A DNA stretch of 17,164 nt from JAGXQV01 sp041674485 (GCA_041674485.1 JBAYVP010000077.1:1-17164), one strand, 5' to 3'. Counted from the first letter of the stretch, positions 6,935-14,091 are shown. Made by a program: numbers and translations. The notes: generated from the sequence alone by a model not told the origin.

Positions 6935-8134
6935 CTACATCGCCCCCCGGCTTTCCCGGCGTTGCCGTAACGACACTTCCACCTGTCCGTAAGGAATGCG
7001 CTCCTGTTCCAGGCGTAGCGTGGCGCCGTCGGGTTGCGTCAGCGCGGCGCAGGCGGCGGCTTCCTCGGGGGTGAGTGCTGTGGGGATGCCTTCCGCCGGT
7101 TTGTCTTCGACGACGCATAGCGCGCGGTTGGCTTCCAGGGTGTGGATGTCCATCAGCATCGATTCGACATGCGGGAAAACCGCGCGGAAGCGCGCGAGTA
7201 TTACATAGCCGTGGGTGTCGATGTCGCCCCAGTAGACCAGCCGGGTGCGGTGCAGCCAAGGCGTTGCCGCGAGACTGGAGAGGCCGTAGCCCAGGCCGAA
7301 CACCACCAACGCGTTGGGGAAAGGGGGAAAGGCCAGCCCGTTGACCTTGTTCTCGGTGACGAACACAGTTTCCACCGGCGGGTGCAGGCGTTGGAAATCT
7401 TCCAGCGGGATGGTTATGTCGTCCAGATTTTTCAGTGGCAGCTCGGCAAGAGATAACGCCGGATCGAGCAAGCGCAAGCGGATCAGGTGCTGGTCGTAGC
7501 GCAGGCCGTAGCGCCGCTCGAAATCCTTTTCTTCGCGGGCGACTGTGGCATCCGGCAGCACGGCATCAAGCAGAACGGTCAGGGGGGCTACGTGGCGTTC
7601 AATGAATTTGCTGTCTATGCCGGGCAAGTCGATCTGGCGCAGATAAATGCCGGGGCGCGGATGTGCGACGAACCAGGCGGCGACGCTGAGGAGTTTTTCC
7701 CACACGGGGAGATAATCAAGCAGCAGGCGCGGCCTGGTGTGCAGCAGGCCGGACAAAACAGGCAAGCGTTCCCCGGTAAGGCAGGCGAGACGCTCGAACT
7801 GCGCGGCCTCGCGGGCTTTGCCGATAAAGCGCAGAAAATCGGGTTCCGTTTCGAAAAAAATCCGCTTGGGCAATTGCTGCTCGCCCAGTTGGCGATGGGC
7901 GATCGCTTCGAATTCGATAACGTAGCCGTAACCTGAAACTTCCTTGGAGGAAGCACGAAGCGCGCGCATCGCGTCGGCGATGGTCGCATAGCCGCTAAGC
8001 AGTTCGCGCCCGCCGGGTTTGCCGAAGGGGACGGTTAGCGCCTGCCAAGGCAGCCCCGCCAGCCGGTCGCGGTGGTAGGTGTGGCTATTCCAGTGACGTA
8101 GCGCCTTGGCGCGGATTTCTTCCGGGGTGATCAC
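6935..8134 (-). CDS. jetD: Wadjet protein JetD (TOPRIM-like nuclease subunit)
   Basis: 399 residues from GTG at 8134 (VITPEEIRAKALRHW). Longer starts reach back to 8239 but read through a dispersed palindromic repeat (RQAQHERLLS), so I reject them. A clear Shine-Dalgarno is lacking; GGGCGG lies close upstream. The N-terminal half corresponds to the DUF3322-like part and the C-terminal half to the DUF2220 TOPRIM-like part. Acidic residues Glu261 (TVFVTENK) and the DID pair Asp304/Asp306 in WGDIDTHG fit the TOPRIM metal site. In Wadjet, JetD cleaves circular plasmid DNA extruded by the JetABC SMC-like motor (family knowledge). The gene looks intact. It is normally tightly coupled to jetC but here lies about 480 bp downstream of it, across repeats, so translation and possibly transcription may be uncoupled. 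Confidence 0.88.
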   Translation of the reverse strand: MITPEEIRAKALRHWNSHTYHRDRLAGLPWQALTVPFGKPGGRELLSGYATIADAMRALRASSKEVSGYGYVIEFEAIAHRQLGEQQLPKRIFFETEPDFLRFIGKAREAAQFERLACLTGERLPVLSGLLHTRPRLLLDYLPVWEKLLSVAAWFVAHPRPGIYLRQIDLPGIDSKFIERHVAPLTVLLDAVLPDATVAREEKDFERRYGLRYDQHLIRLRLLDPALSLAELPLKNLDDITIPLEDFQRLHPPVETVFVTENKVNGLAFPPFPNALVVFGLGYGLSSLAATPWLHRTRLVYWGDIDTHGYVILARFRAVFPHVESMLMDIHTLEANRALCVVEDKPAEGIPTALTPEEAAACAALTQPDGATLRLEQERIPYGQVEVSLRQRRESRGAM

Positions 8135-8160
8135 GAGTCCGCCCGTTCCAAACCCCTGCC

Positions 8161-8371
8161 TACCAATTGCAGCAAGCGCCAATGGAGACAAGAGCCGTTC
8201 GTGCTGAGCCTGTCGAAGCATGAACGCCTGTCGAAGCATGAACGGCTCTTGTTTACATTGGGCATGATTTGACGATGCTTCTTAATCCGTTTACCCTTCG
8301 ACAGGCTCAGGGCGAACGGATTAAAAATCCACAGGTTGGACGATATAGGCATAGATCAGGCCGCCCGGCTC
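8161..8371. repeat. Repeat unit A between jetC and jetD, with a copy of the jetC 3' end
   Basis: This unit and 8440-8627 are direct repeats with small differences. Each has two palindromes with the TTCGACAGGCTCAG core, then AAAAATCCACAGGTTGGACG, then the last codons of jetC. In unit A the words for SRAA-stop lie at 8356-8370, so the jetC tail has been duplicated here. The first palindrome (about 8180-8260) has an internal 18-bp tandem duplication (8209-8226 and 8227-8244). The second is 8282-8324 (TTAATCCGTT/AACGGATTAA arms). Confidence 0.8.
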
Positions 8372-8439
8372 AGGGTAAATTTGTTCTCAGAAAAAATGTA
8401 GGGTGGATAAGCGTAGCGCATCCACCTTTCTTGCGCCTG
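8372..8439. repeat. Spacer between the two units with two further repeat fragments
   Basis: Holds GGGTAAATTTGTTCTC (also at 15077-15092 and, inverted, at 15233-15246 and 17095-17108) and GTAGGGTGGATAAGC...GCATCCACC, related to the block at 2443-2505. It looks like a later insertion into, or junction of, the duplication. No gene. Confidence 0.6.
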
Positions 8440-8627
8440 CTACAAATTGCGGCAAGCCCCAATGGAGACAAAAGCCGTTCGTGCTGAGCCTGTCGAAGCA
8501 TGAACGGCTTTTGTCTCCATTGGGTATGATTTGGCGATGTTTTTTAATCCCCCCTTCGACAGGCACAGGGCGAACGGATTAAAAATCCACAGGTTGGACG
8601 ATATAGACATAGATCAGGCCGCCCGGC
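8440..8627. repeat. Repeat unit B overlapping the 3' end of jetC
   Basis: Direct repeat of 8161-8371. Its first palindrome has 21-bp perfect arms (8460-8480 and 8502-8522, AATGGAGACAAAAGCCGTTC and complement) around GTGCTGAGCCTGTCGAAGCAT. Its second palindrome is 8541-8585 (TTTTTAATCC/GGATTAAAAA arms). The unit ends across the jetC stop codon. As the first structure in the transcript after jetC it may end or attenuate transcription into jetD (inference). Confidence 0.8.
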
Positions 8628-11600
8628 TGAGCGCCTTTTCCTCGCGATACTCATCTATAGTCAGAGAACGGATCATCGAGTTCCGTCCTTCCTCGTTATG
8701 CACCAGATGCACCGATCTCACGTAATTTTCGATCACATGGATTTTTTGCAGCGGCGTGACGATCAGCAGTTGCAGTTCCAGTTTGGCGAACAACTCCAGG
8801 CCGTAGCGCGCGGATTCGTCCGAACCGCGCCCGAAGGCTTCGTCTATCATCACGAAGCGGAACGCCCGCGCGCTCTGGTTGTGGCGGTCTATGCCGTATT
8901 GGTAGGAGAGCGCGGAGGCGAGAATGGTGTAGGCGAGTTTTTCCTTTTGCCCGCCGGATTTGCCCGCCGAATCGGAATAAAACTCCTTTTCCGCGCCGTC
9001 TTCGCGCCAGCGTTCGCTGGCGGAAAAGCGGAACCAGTTGCGCACGTCGGTTACTTTTTTCGTCCAGCGCCGGTCGATTTCCGCGTGGTCGGGGCGACCG
9101 TTAAAGCGGTCGATCAGGCGCTTGACCTGAACGAAGCGGTGTTCGGTGTAGGGTTCGTCGTCCGCGCCCGCCAGCGTGTTGGTGAGGCAGCCTTTCAGGT
9201 CTTCCTTGAACTGGCGGATTTCCATGTCCGGGTCGGAGTCGGGCGCCAGTTGGATGTAGGTGGCTGGGTTGTATTCGATCAAGCGCAACGAGCGGTTGAT
9301 TGCGTCGATTTTCTTGCGGATAGTGTCGGATTCGCTTTCCAGCTTGTCTTGCAGCAGAACAACTTCGTGGATGGTGTTTTTATTCAGCAACTCCTTGAAT
9401 TTAGCCTTGAAGCGCGGCAAATCCTCGGATTGCAGGTGCGTCAACATGCGCCGGAATTCGTCGGCGGAATCCAGACTGGCGTTCACTTCGCGGCATTCGG
9501 CGGTGTAGATGCCGATGTATTCCTGCATTTTCGCGGCAATGTTGTTGGCGATGTCGGACGCCTGCCTGCGCTCCCTGTCAATGCGGGCTTGCAGCCAGGC
9601 GCGCAGGGTTTTCTCGGCTTCTTCGCATTGCTTGGGCGTACCTGGGAGCTTGCCTTCCAGTGCGATGTGCTCCTGTTCGGGGAAGAGTGCAAAGCAGTGG
9701 TCGCGCTCAATCGACGGCAATTTCGCGAGAGTGGCCTGGGCGTCGCGCAGGTTTTCCGTGGCGATTTTTTGCTCGTTTTCCTTGATGCCTTTTTGATTCA
9801 GCAATTCCCGGTAACGATCCCCGGCGCTTTTGAGATTTTCGTTGATGCTTTCCAGGCGGGCGTTGAGTTCGCGCAGGATGTCCGAGCTTTCCTCCAGCGC
9901 GCGTTTTTCTTCGAGCAGCGAATTGATTTCAGCCGCGACATGCGGCCAATCGATGACGCTGAATTCTTCCGGGCGCAGCAATTCTCCCAGCGCTTCCTGG
10001 CGCGCTTCCAGGTTTTTTAGCGCAGTCTCGATCCCGCCCCGGCGCGCGACCAGCGCAAACCCTTCGGCCTGTTTTTTCACCAGCAATTCTTCCAGCACGC
10101 GGATTTTTTCCGTGTTGCTCCAGCCCAGCACATAACGGCTGCGGTCGTTCAAGGCGTGACGGTCGTCTTTTTCGTGGCGCGCGCCGCCGCTCTTGGTTTG
10201 TCCCAGTCGCGTCAGCGCCTTGGGGTGGCGGCGGAATTCCTCCAGGCTGTCGCAACAGGCATAGTCGTAGCCGCGCGCCAGTTCGTCAATCAACCACGGG
10301 CGCAACGGGCTGCCGCTCTTGATTTCGAGCTTGCCCGCCAAACTGTGGGACGCTTGCGCGCTGGCCGCGCGCCCTTCGCCGCCGGCGCGGAAATACACCA
10401 GCCGCCCGCCCAAATGGGTGCGGTCCACATAGCCTGCAACCGCCGAATAGTGATCCTCGCGCACCAGCAGGGACAGGCCGAAGCCGTGCAGCACCCGCTC
10501 AATCGCGCCTTCCCAGAGGCTCTCGTCGGCGCGCACTTGAACCAGCTCCCCGGCGAACGGCAGTTCCGCTTCGGCGACACCCAGCGCCGCGCATAAGCCC
10601 TCGCGCAGGCGCAGCATCGGGCTGGGGATGTTGGATTTGCGTTGCTTCAGCGAAGCAATTTCGTGCGCGAGGCCGTTGCATTCCTGGTTAAGTGCATGGA
10701 TGTCGGGGATCAACACGTCGCGTTGCTGCGTCAGTTGTTCTTTCTCGCTTTCATATTGCTGCCCGATGGAGAAGCCCTTGCGACGGTTGTCGTGGAAAGT
10801 GTCCAGGCTCTGGGCGCGCGGCAATTCCAGCTTGCTGCAGGCGTCGCTGTAGGCGTCGAAAGCGGCTTTGCGCCGCGCTTTTTCCTGCTCCAACTGCCGG
10901 ACTTGTCCCTCGATTTCCTTGATGCGCCCGCCCCCTTGGTCGTGAATCGCCTGATTGACCTCGGCGCGGCGCTGGTGCAGTTGGTCGATGGCGGCTTGCT
11001 GCTGCGCGGCGTCGTCTTCCAGGCGCTTGCCGTCCAGGGTCAAGCGGGCGATCAGGTCTTCCAGCAAACTGCTCTTGCGCTGGGCAAGCCACGCCGGCAG
11101 CGCCTCGCGCAAGCGCTCCGCTTCGGCTATGCCGGCGCTGAGTTGCTCGTGCCGGTCGCAATTGTCCACCAGCGGCGCAAGCCGGGCGATTTGCGCTTCG
11201 GCCTTGAGCACCGCCTCGTGGGTCGCGTTGAGGTTATCGAACAAGCGGCACAATTCTTCGATGCGCGGCGCGATGGCCGGGTCTTCCAACATATGCAGGC
11301 GGACGAAATCGGTGATATTGGTCACCGCCTTCATCGACACCGTCTGGTAAAAAAGCTCCAGCGCCTGCTCGTTTTTTAGCCCCAGGCGTCGGCGGAATTC
11401 CTGACCATAAGATGAAAAGGAATCGTGTAGCGCCACCCCCGGCATTTTGCGCAAACGCCGCCCGAGTTCCTTAATATCCTCGCCGAAACCGGAAAAATCG
11501 TGTGCGATAGTGAGTTCGCGGGTCGCGGTCAGGTGAAAGCGTTCCGGCTGACCTTTCTCGTCCTTCATCCAGAACACCTGCGCTAGCGTCACGGTTTCGT

Positions 11601-11976
11601 CGTAATGATCGTTGCGAAAGCACGCGAGAATCACCGAATAGCTATCCAGCCCGCGTAGCGCGACCGCCTTGGCGGCCAGGCGCTCATCGTCCTTCTCGCT
11701 CTTGAAGTGGCCGCGCACATAGGAAGCCAAGCTGCGCTCGCGCGTTTCCGCGCCCGCCGCCTTGTTGAAGATGATACGATTGGCCGGCACCAACAAAGTG
11801 GTGAGCGCATCCACCAGCGTGGATTTACCCGAGCCGATGTCGCCGGTGAGCAACGCGTTTTCGCCGCCCGTTGCGATGCGCCAAACGCGCTGATCGAAAG
11901 TGCCCCAGTTAAGCACCTCGAACCGCTCCAGGCGAAAGCCCGGCGTCTTGAACAGGTCAAGCCCCATCGACGGCAT
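8614..11976 (-). CDS. jetC: Wadjet protein JetC (SMC/MukB-like ATPase)
   Basis: 1120 residues, the normal JetC length. Near the N-terminus FEVLNWGTFD leads to the Walker A motif GDIGSGKST (residues 45-53, Lys51), followed by the family string NKAAGAETRERSLASYVRG. Residues about 250-960 are charged and Q/E/R-rich, as in long coiled coils with a hinge. The C-terminus holds the ABC signature SGGQKEK (1007-1013) and Walker B FVMIDEAFGRG (D1045, E1046). All ATPase elements are intact. JetC is the loop-extruding motor of Wadjet, homologous to MksB/MukB (family knowledge). The ATG at 11976 is chosen because GGAGGAG lies 10 nt upstream; MGLDLF at 11967 is an alternative. It overlaps jetB by 20 bp, so translation is coupled. 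The 3' end lies within a duplicated repeat unit but the product seems complete. Confidence 0.93.
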   Translation of the reverse strand: MPSMGLDLFKTPGFRLERFEVLNWGTFDQRVWRIATGGENALLTGDIGSGKSTLVDALTTLLVPANRIIFNKAAGAETRERSLASYVRGHFKSEKDDERLAAKAVALRGLDSYSVILACFRNDHYDETVTLAQVFWMKDEKGQPERFHLTATRELTIAHDFSGFGEDIKELGRRLRKMPGVALHDSFSSYGQEFRRRLGLKNEQALELFYQTVSMKAVTNITDFVRLHMLEDPAIAPRIEELCRLFDNLNATHEAVLKAEAQIARLAPLVDNCDRHEQLSAGIAEAERLREALPAWLAQRKSSLLEDLIARLTLDGKRLEDDAAQQQAAIDQLHQRRAEVNQAIHDQGGGRIKEIEGQVRQLEQEKARRKAAFDAYSDACSKLELPRAQSLDTFHDNRRKGFSIGQQYESEKEQLTQQRDVLIPDIHALNQECNGLAHEIASLKQRKSNIPSPMLRLREGLCAALGVAEAELPFAGELVQVRADESLWEGAIERVLHGFGLSLLVREDHYSAVAGYVDRTHLGGRLVYFRAGGEGRAASAQASHSLAGKLEIKSGSPLRPWLIDELARGYDYACCDSLEEFRRHPKALTRLGQTKSGGARHEKDDRHALNDRSRYVLGWSNTEKIRVLEELLVKKQAEGFALVARRGGIETALKNLEARQEALGELLRPEEFSVIDWPHVAAEINSLLEEKRALEESSDILRELNARLESINENLKSAGDRYRELLNQKGIKENEQKIATENLRDAQATLAKLPSIERDHCFALFPEQEHIALEGKLPGTPKQCEEAEKTLRAWLQARIDRERRQASDIANNIAAKMQEYIGIYTAECREVNASLDSADEFRRMLTHLQSEDLPRFKAKFKELLNKNTIHEVVLLQDKLESESDTIRKKIDAINRSLRLIEYNPATYIQLAPDSDPDMEIRQFKEDLKGCLTNTLAGADDEPYTEHRFVQVKRLIDRFNGRPDHAEIDRRWTKKVTDVRNWFRFSASERWREDGAEKEFYSDSAGKSGGQKEKLAYTILASALSYQYGIDRHNQSARAFRFVMIDEAFGRGSDESARYGLELFAKLELQLLIVTPLQKIHVIENYVRSVHLVHNEEGRNSMIRSLTIDEYREEKALSRAA

Positions 11977-12538
11977 GTTTACGGTACTCCTCCAGACGCG
12001 CATCGAAATCGGCCAACCACTCGCCGTCCACAAAAGCTTTCAGCACCCGGCGGATTTCAAAAATGCCGGGCTGCGCCGCCAGTTCGCGCAGGAAGCCCAT
12101 CTTCTCGACCTTGCCGATATGCTCGTCGATCTTATCGACAATGCGCGCCTCGTTGGAAGCCTCGGGAAGAAAAGTGCGCATCAGGTCTATCATATCCGCA
12201 CGGGTAATCATCGTGCGCGTCTCACCGCCACTGGCATCGGTTTCCAGCAAACGCTTGCGCAACAGCACGCACAACAGGCTCACCGGATAGCTCAACGGTC
12301 GCCGCGCCACTAGGCGCGGCACTGGATTTTCATCATCGCCGCCATCGCGCTGGCGCACGAATGCATAACCCTCGGCATCGTCCAAATCCAGGACCAGACC
12401 CAGCACCGCGAGATAATCGCGCACAGCAGCTTCGAGCGTCAGCAGATCGTGCCACAACTGCGGCGTCTGCTCCCGATAGAGCACGCCTTTGAGCAAATGC
12501 ACCAGGATTTGGGAAAGGGCGGGGGGAAAGTCGTTCAT
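11957..12538 (-). CDS. jetB: Wadjet protein JetB (MksE-like, DUF4194)
   Basis: 193 residues starting MNDFPPALSQILVHLLKGVLY. The helix-rich pattern, VVYR/LYRE early segment, a central RRPLSYPVSLLCVLLRKRLLE block and C-terminal LRRV/IRRVLKAFVDGEW winged-helix-like part fit JetB/MksE. This subunit normally binds the kleisin JetA and thereby the JetC head. The ATG at 12538 is preferred over a TTG at 12598, which adds residues unlike the family and lies on a -10 like sequence; no strong Shine-Dalgarno is visible for either. The stop overlaps jetC. Upstream, where jetA normally lies and overlaps jetB, there is only a VapBC remnant and repeats, so the partner kleisin is not encoded in the window. 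Confidence 0.88.
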   Translation of the reverse strand: MNDFPPALSQILVHLLKGVLYREQTPQLWHDLLTLEAAVRDYLAVLGLVLDLDDAEGYAFVRQRDGGDDENPVPRLVARRPLSYPVSLLCVLLRKRLLETDASGGETRTMITRADMIDLMRTFLPEASNEARIVDKIDEHIGKVEKMGFLRELAAQPGIFEIRRVLKAFVDGEWLADFDARLEEYRKHAVDGA

Positions 12539-12597
12539 GTCAAAAATCGTGGACCGGATGAAACCTTGCGAAAATCCGGGGATGCCGGCAGGGGGCA

Positions 12598-12603
12598 ATT
12601 ATA
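12598..12603 (-). promoter_or_regulatory. Perfect -10 hexamer upstream of jetB
   Basis: TATAAT on the minus strand, 60 bp before the jetB ATG. No good -35 is found 16-18 bp upstream, so promoter strength is uncertain. It may be the promoter that keeps jetBCD expressed after loss of the usual upstream jetA. Confidence 0.4.
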
Positions 12604-12612
12604 GCGCTCATA

Positions 12613-12680
12613 CGTCCTGCGTGGGAGCGCATTCCGTTGCTTGAGCGTCGATCAAAACGTCGGTGTCGAGCAACAGAGCG
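12613..12680 (-). pseudogene. N-terminal remnant of a VapC-type PIN toxin
   Basis: The minus strand reads ALLLDTDVLIDAQ, the first beta-strand and first acidic residue of VapC-type PIN ribonucleases, then runs into unrelated sequence and a stop. Only about 12 family residues remain. It follows directly after the antitoxin remnant, in the usual vapB-vapC order. Confidence 0.6.
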
Positions 12681-12691
12681 CCTACCAAACG

Positions 12692-12856
12692 CTATTCTCC
12701 AGGGGCAACGCAGTTCGACTCGCGCCGCAACGCAGCAAAATCCGGCAAATCGTCACGGTTTTGCCATATGCCGGCTGCTTCAGCCATAATCATGTTGCTG
12801 GAAATGTCGCGCAACGCGTATTGTTCCTGTTCGGTAAGATAAACCTGATTGTAGCT
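12692..12856 (-). pseudogene. Remnant of a VapB-type ribbon-helix-helix antitoxin
   Basis: The minus strand reads NQVYLTEQEQYALRDI, a ribbon-helix-helix-like start, then jumps to MAEAAGIWQNRDDLPDFAALRRE, the typical C-terminal toxin-binding tail of such antitoxins. The connecting helix (about 20-25 residues) is missing and no start codon remains in frame after an upstream stop. It is judged an internally deleted ghost of a VapBC system. It must predate or accompany the rearrangement that removed jetA. Confidence 0.6.
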
Positions 12857-12967
12857 TCAGCCCGACTTGCAGCGGATTCGTCACTTCAAGTTCGGATTTC
12901 AGACCAAATCTTCGTGCTCAAACCGGCGCTTGAGGTTGCCGTTGGCTGAATGTCGATTCAAACCGCC

Positions 12968-13055
12968 AGGGGTCAGGTCTTGGCATCACGCTTTCTTTCC
13001 TCGCCTCGATATTGTTCATTGCAGAAGTGAAACAATGATGTCAAGACTTGACCCC
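12968..13055. repeat. Inverted repeat of the GGGGTCAGGTCTTG type
   Basis: Arms AGGGGTCAGGTCTTGGCATCA (about 12969-12988) and its near-complement ending in CAAGACTTGACCCCT (about 13037-13056) differ at three positions and enclose about 50 bp. A second, tighter copy is at 13470-13514. The inner bases next to the core differ between the copies yet stay complementary within each copy. Confidence 0.7.
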
Positions 13056-13088
13056 TTGTATGCAGGTCGCAATTTCCGATAAGAATTT

Positions 13089-13168
13089 CTCACGCGAAGC
13101 CGCGAAGACGCGAAGAAAAACCAAACCGGCCTTGGTTTTTCTTCGCGTTCTTCGCGGCTTCGCGTGAG
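13089..13168. repeat. Long near-perfect palindrome of GCGAAG units
   Basis: A 36-nt arm (13089-13124) pairs with a 37-nt arm (13132-13168) with a single unpaired T; the loop is 7 nt. CTCACGCGAAGCCGCGAAG is the outer part. Followed at 13178-13202 by another copy of the GGTTCCGGCAAT-GTCCGGC motif that brackets sixA. The block 13203-13330 holds nothing recognisable. Confidence 0.8.
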
Positions 13169-13334
13169 TAAGTTTTTTGGTTCCGGCAATTGTCCGGCTT
13201 AGGGATAAAAATGGAAAAGAGAGGGAAAAGGGGGCTGACTTAGCCCGGAGATATTGCATAAATTACGCGCGCCCTCACTAGTATTTTGATTGATATGAAA
13301 TTTTGTTGACCCGTGAAGGGCATCACCGCCATTG

Positions 13335-13370
13335 TAACGGCTTGCGCCGGTACAATGGCGCGACAGTCGG
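13335..13370. repeat. Isolated strong hairpin
   Basis: CGCCATTGTA-A-CGGC-TTGC-GCCG-G-TACAATGGCG gives about 14 bp with one A-G mismatch and a 4-nt loop. There is no T-tract, so it is not a classical terminator. It lies in a gene-free stretch between the VapBC ghost and the Abi fragment. Confidence 0.6.
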
Positions 13371-13469
13371 TCGTATGAACCTAAATTCCGCAGTTCAATC
13401 CGCAGATAACGCAGATTTTCAAAGCGTTGTTGGCGAATGTCACCTTACCCATCCGGTTGCGCATGTTCG

Positions 13470-13570
13470 GGGTCAGGTCTTGCATAATTATATTATTTTG
13501 CAAGACTTGACCCTGAAAGTGACCCTGAAAGTGCTGCTGAAAGTGCTGTGACCCTGAAAGTGCTGAAAGT
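13470..13570. repeat. Palindrome plus short tandem repeats that replace the Abi 3' end
   Basis: GGGTCAGGTCTTGCATAAT and TTTTGCAAGACTTGACCC form a hairpin at about 13471-13514. It is followed by several copies of CTGAAAGTG, partly as 12-mers GACCCTGAAAGT, up to about 13570. The Abi homology ends where these begin. Confidence 0.7.
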
Positions 13571-13898
13571 GCGAGTGTTTAAGGCTAAGATGATTGCATA
13601 TCGTATTGCGAACCGCTACTTCCAGGCGTTCGACCGCTTCTAAAATCAGCGCTCTGATTTCGCGGTCAAATTCATAACGAGTTTTGATGACCTCAAACGT
13701 TGTGCCCGGCTTGAACTGCTTGGTTGCGGGATCCGTTAAGTGGAACCAGTAGCCCTTTAACCGGTAGTGCCCAACATAGGTAATGTATCGAAGCGCCAGC
13801 GCGCTATCCGGGACGACAAGATTTTGCGCTATAAGCTTGTCCAGAAGGGCTTGTGGAGCCTTTGCCTTTTTCGCAAAAGTTGCCAAATGACGCCTCAA
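13488..13898 (-). pseudogene. Truncated Abi_2 (AbiD/AbiF-like) HEPN toxin gene
   Basis: About 109 residues of good Abi_2-type sequence: LLDKLIAQNLVV, YVGHYRLKGYW, FKPGTTFE, YEFDREIRALILEAVERLEVAVR and NHLSLKHS. The segment R97-NTICN-H103 is an RX5H of the HEPN ribonuclease type. Abi_2 proteins are usually about 300 residues. Here the homology stops at about 13572 and the rest (HFQHFQG... to the stop at 13488) is read from short repeats, so roughly two thirds are lost. No ATG is available; TTG at 13898 begins just before the family homology and follows GGCGAG by 9 nt. The minus-strand frame is open further back to 14213, but that part is promoter, RNA and the tumA gene, so I do not count it as coding. 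In intact systems such proteins act as RNA-targeting or abortive-infection toxins (family knowledge). Confidence 0.75.
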
Positions 13899-13906
13899 AA
13901 TAGAAA

Positions 13907-13974
13907 ACTCGCCTTTTGCACGCCTACTTGCGTAGGACCCTACCCGTTGGGCAGGACGTGTGGCGAGTGTGTTA
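13907..13974 (-). ncRNA. Structured RNA upstream of the Abi gene (candidate RNA antitoxin/leader)
   Basis: Fold by eye on the minus strand: closing stem ACTCGCC (13968-13962) with GGCGAGT (13913-13907), 7 bp; inner stem CACG (13960-13957) with CGTG (13922-13919), 4 bp; inside it hairpin 1 CCTGCCC-AAC-GGGTAGG (13955-13939, one G-U) and hairpin 2 CCTAC-GCAA-GTAGG (13936-13923) with a GNRA-type loop. Almost every base of the 62-nt core is paired or in a short joint. A promoter lies at the right distance for a start near 13974. The 3' arm of the closing stem contains the probable ribosome-binding site of the Abi gene. Structured RNAs upstream of Abi_2/AbiF-family genes, some acting as antitoxins, have been reported as far as I know; membership in a known RNA family could not be tested. 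Confidence 0.72.
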
Positions 13975-13980
13975 TGGCGA

Positions 13981-14009
13981 ATCCTAGGCTTTATTGACGG
14001 ATATGTCAA
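13981..14009 (-). promoter_or_regulatory. Promoter of the structured RNA and Abi gene
   Basis: TTGACA (14009-14004), 17-bp spacer, TAGGAT (13986-13981) on the minus strand; predicted start near 13974. The -35 lies in an inverted repeat TTATTGAC-N6-GTCAATAA (13991-14012), a possible operator. Confidence 0.65.
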
Positions 14010-14091
14010 TAAGAATTTGGTGGCGTGTAGGCGCGTTTGTGCCCACGCGGAAATTACCGTCGCTGATAGTCCACCGCGCTTGCTCTTTCTT

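Noticed and set aside
8135..8239. N-terminal extension of jetD (MLRQAFMLRQAQHER)
   Set aside because: Translates the dispersed TTCGACAGGCTCAG repeat; family homology begins at VITPEEI.
8161..8627. Possible CRISPR array in the jetC-jetD interval
   Set aside because: Only two long direct units made of palindromes; no regular short repeats with unique spacers and no cas genes.
8698..10020. 440-codon open frame on the plus strand
   Set aside because: It is antisense to jetC, whose motifs and coding pattern are clear; the product is a low-complexity FQV/AFA-rich shadow typical of the opposite strand of GC-rich genes.
12641..12949. 102-codon plus-strand frame upstream of jetB
   Set aside because: It opposes the VapBC remnant and has no recognisable feature or ribosome site.
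12968..13055. Possible REP-associated tyrosine transposase (RAYT) locus between GGGGTCAGGTCTTG arms
   Set aside because: Only about 50 bp lie between the arms and no HUH motif or transposase frame is present in the window.
13335..13370. Hairpin as intrinsic terminator
   Set aside because: No T-tract follows on either strand and no gene ends nearby.
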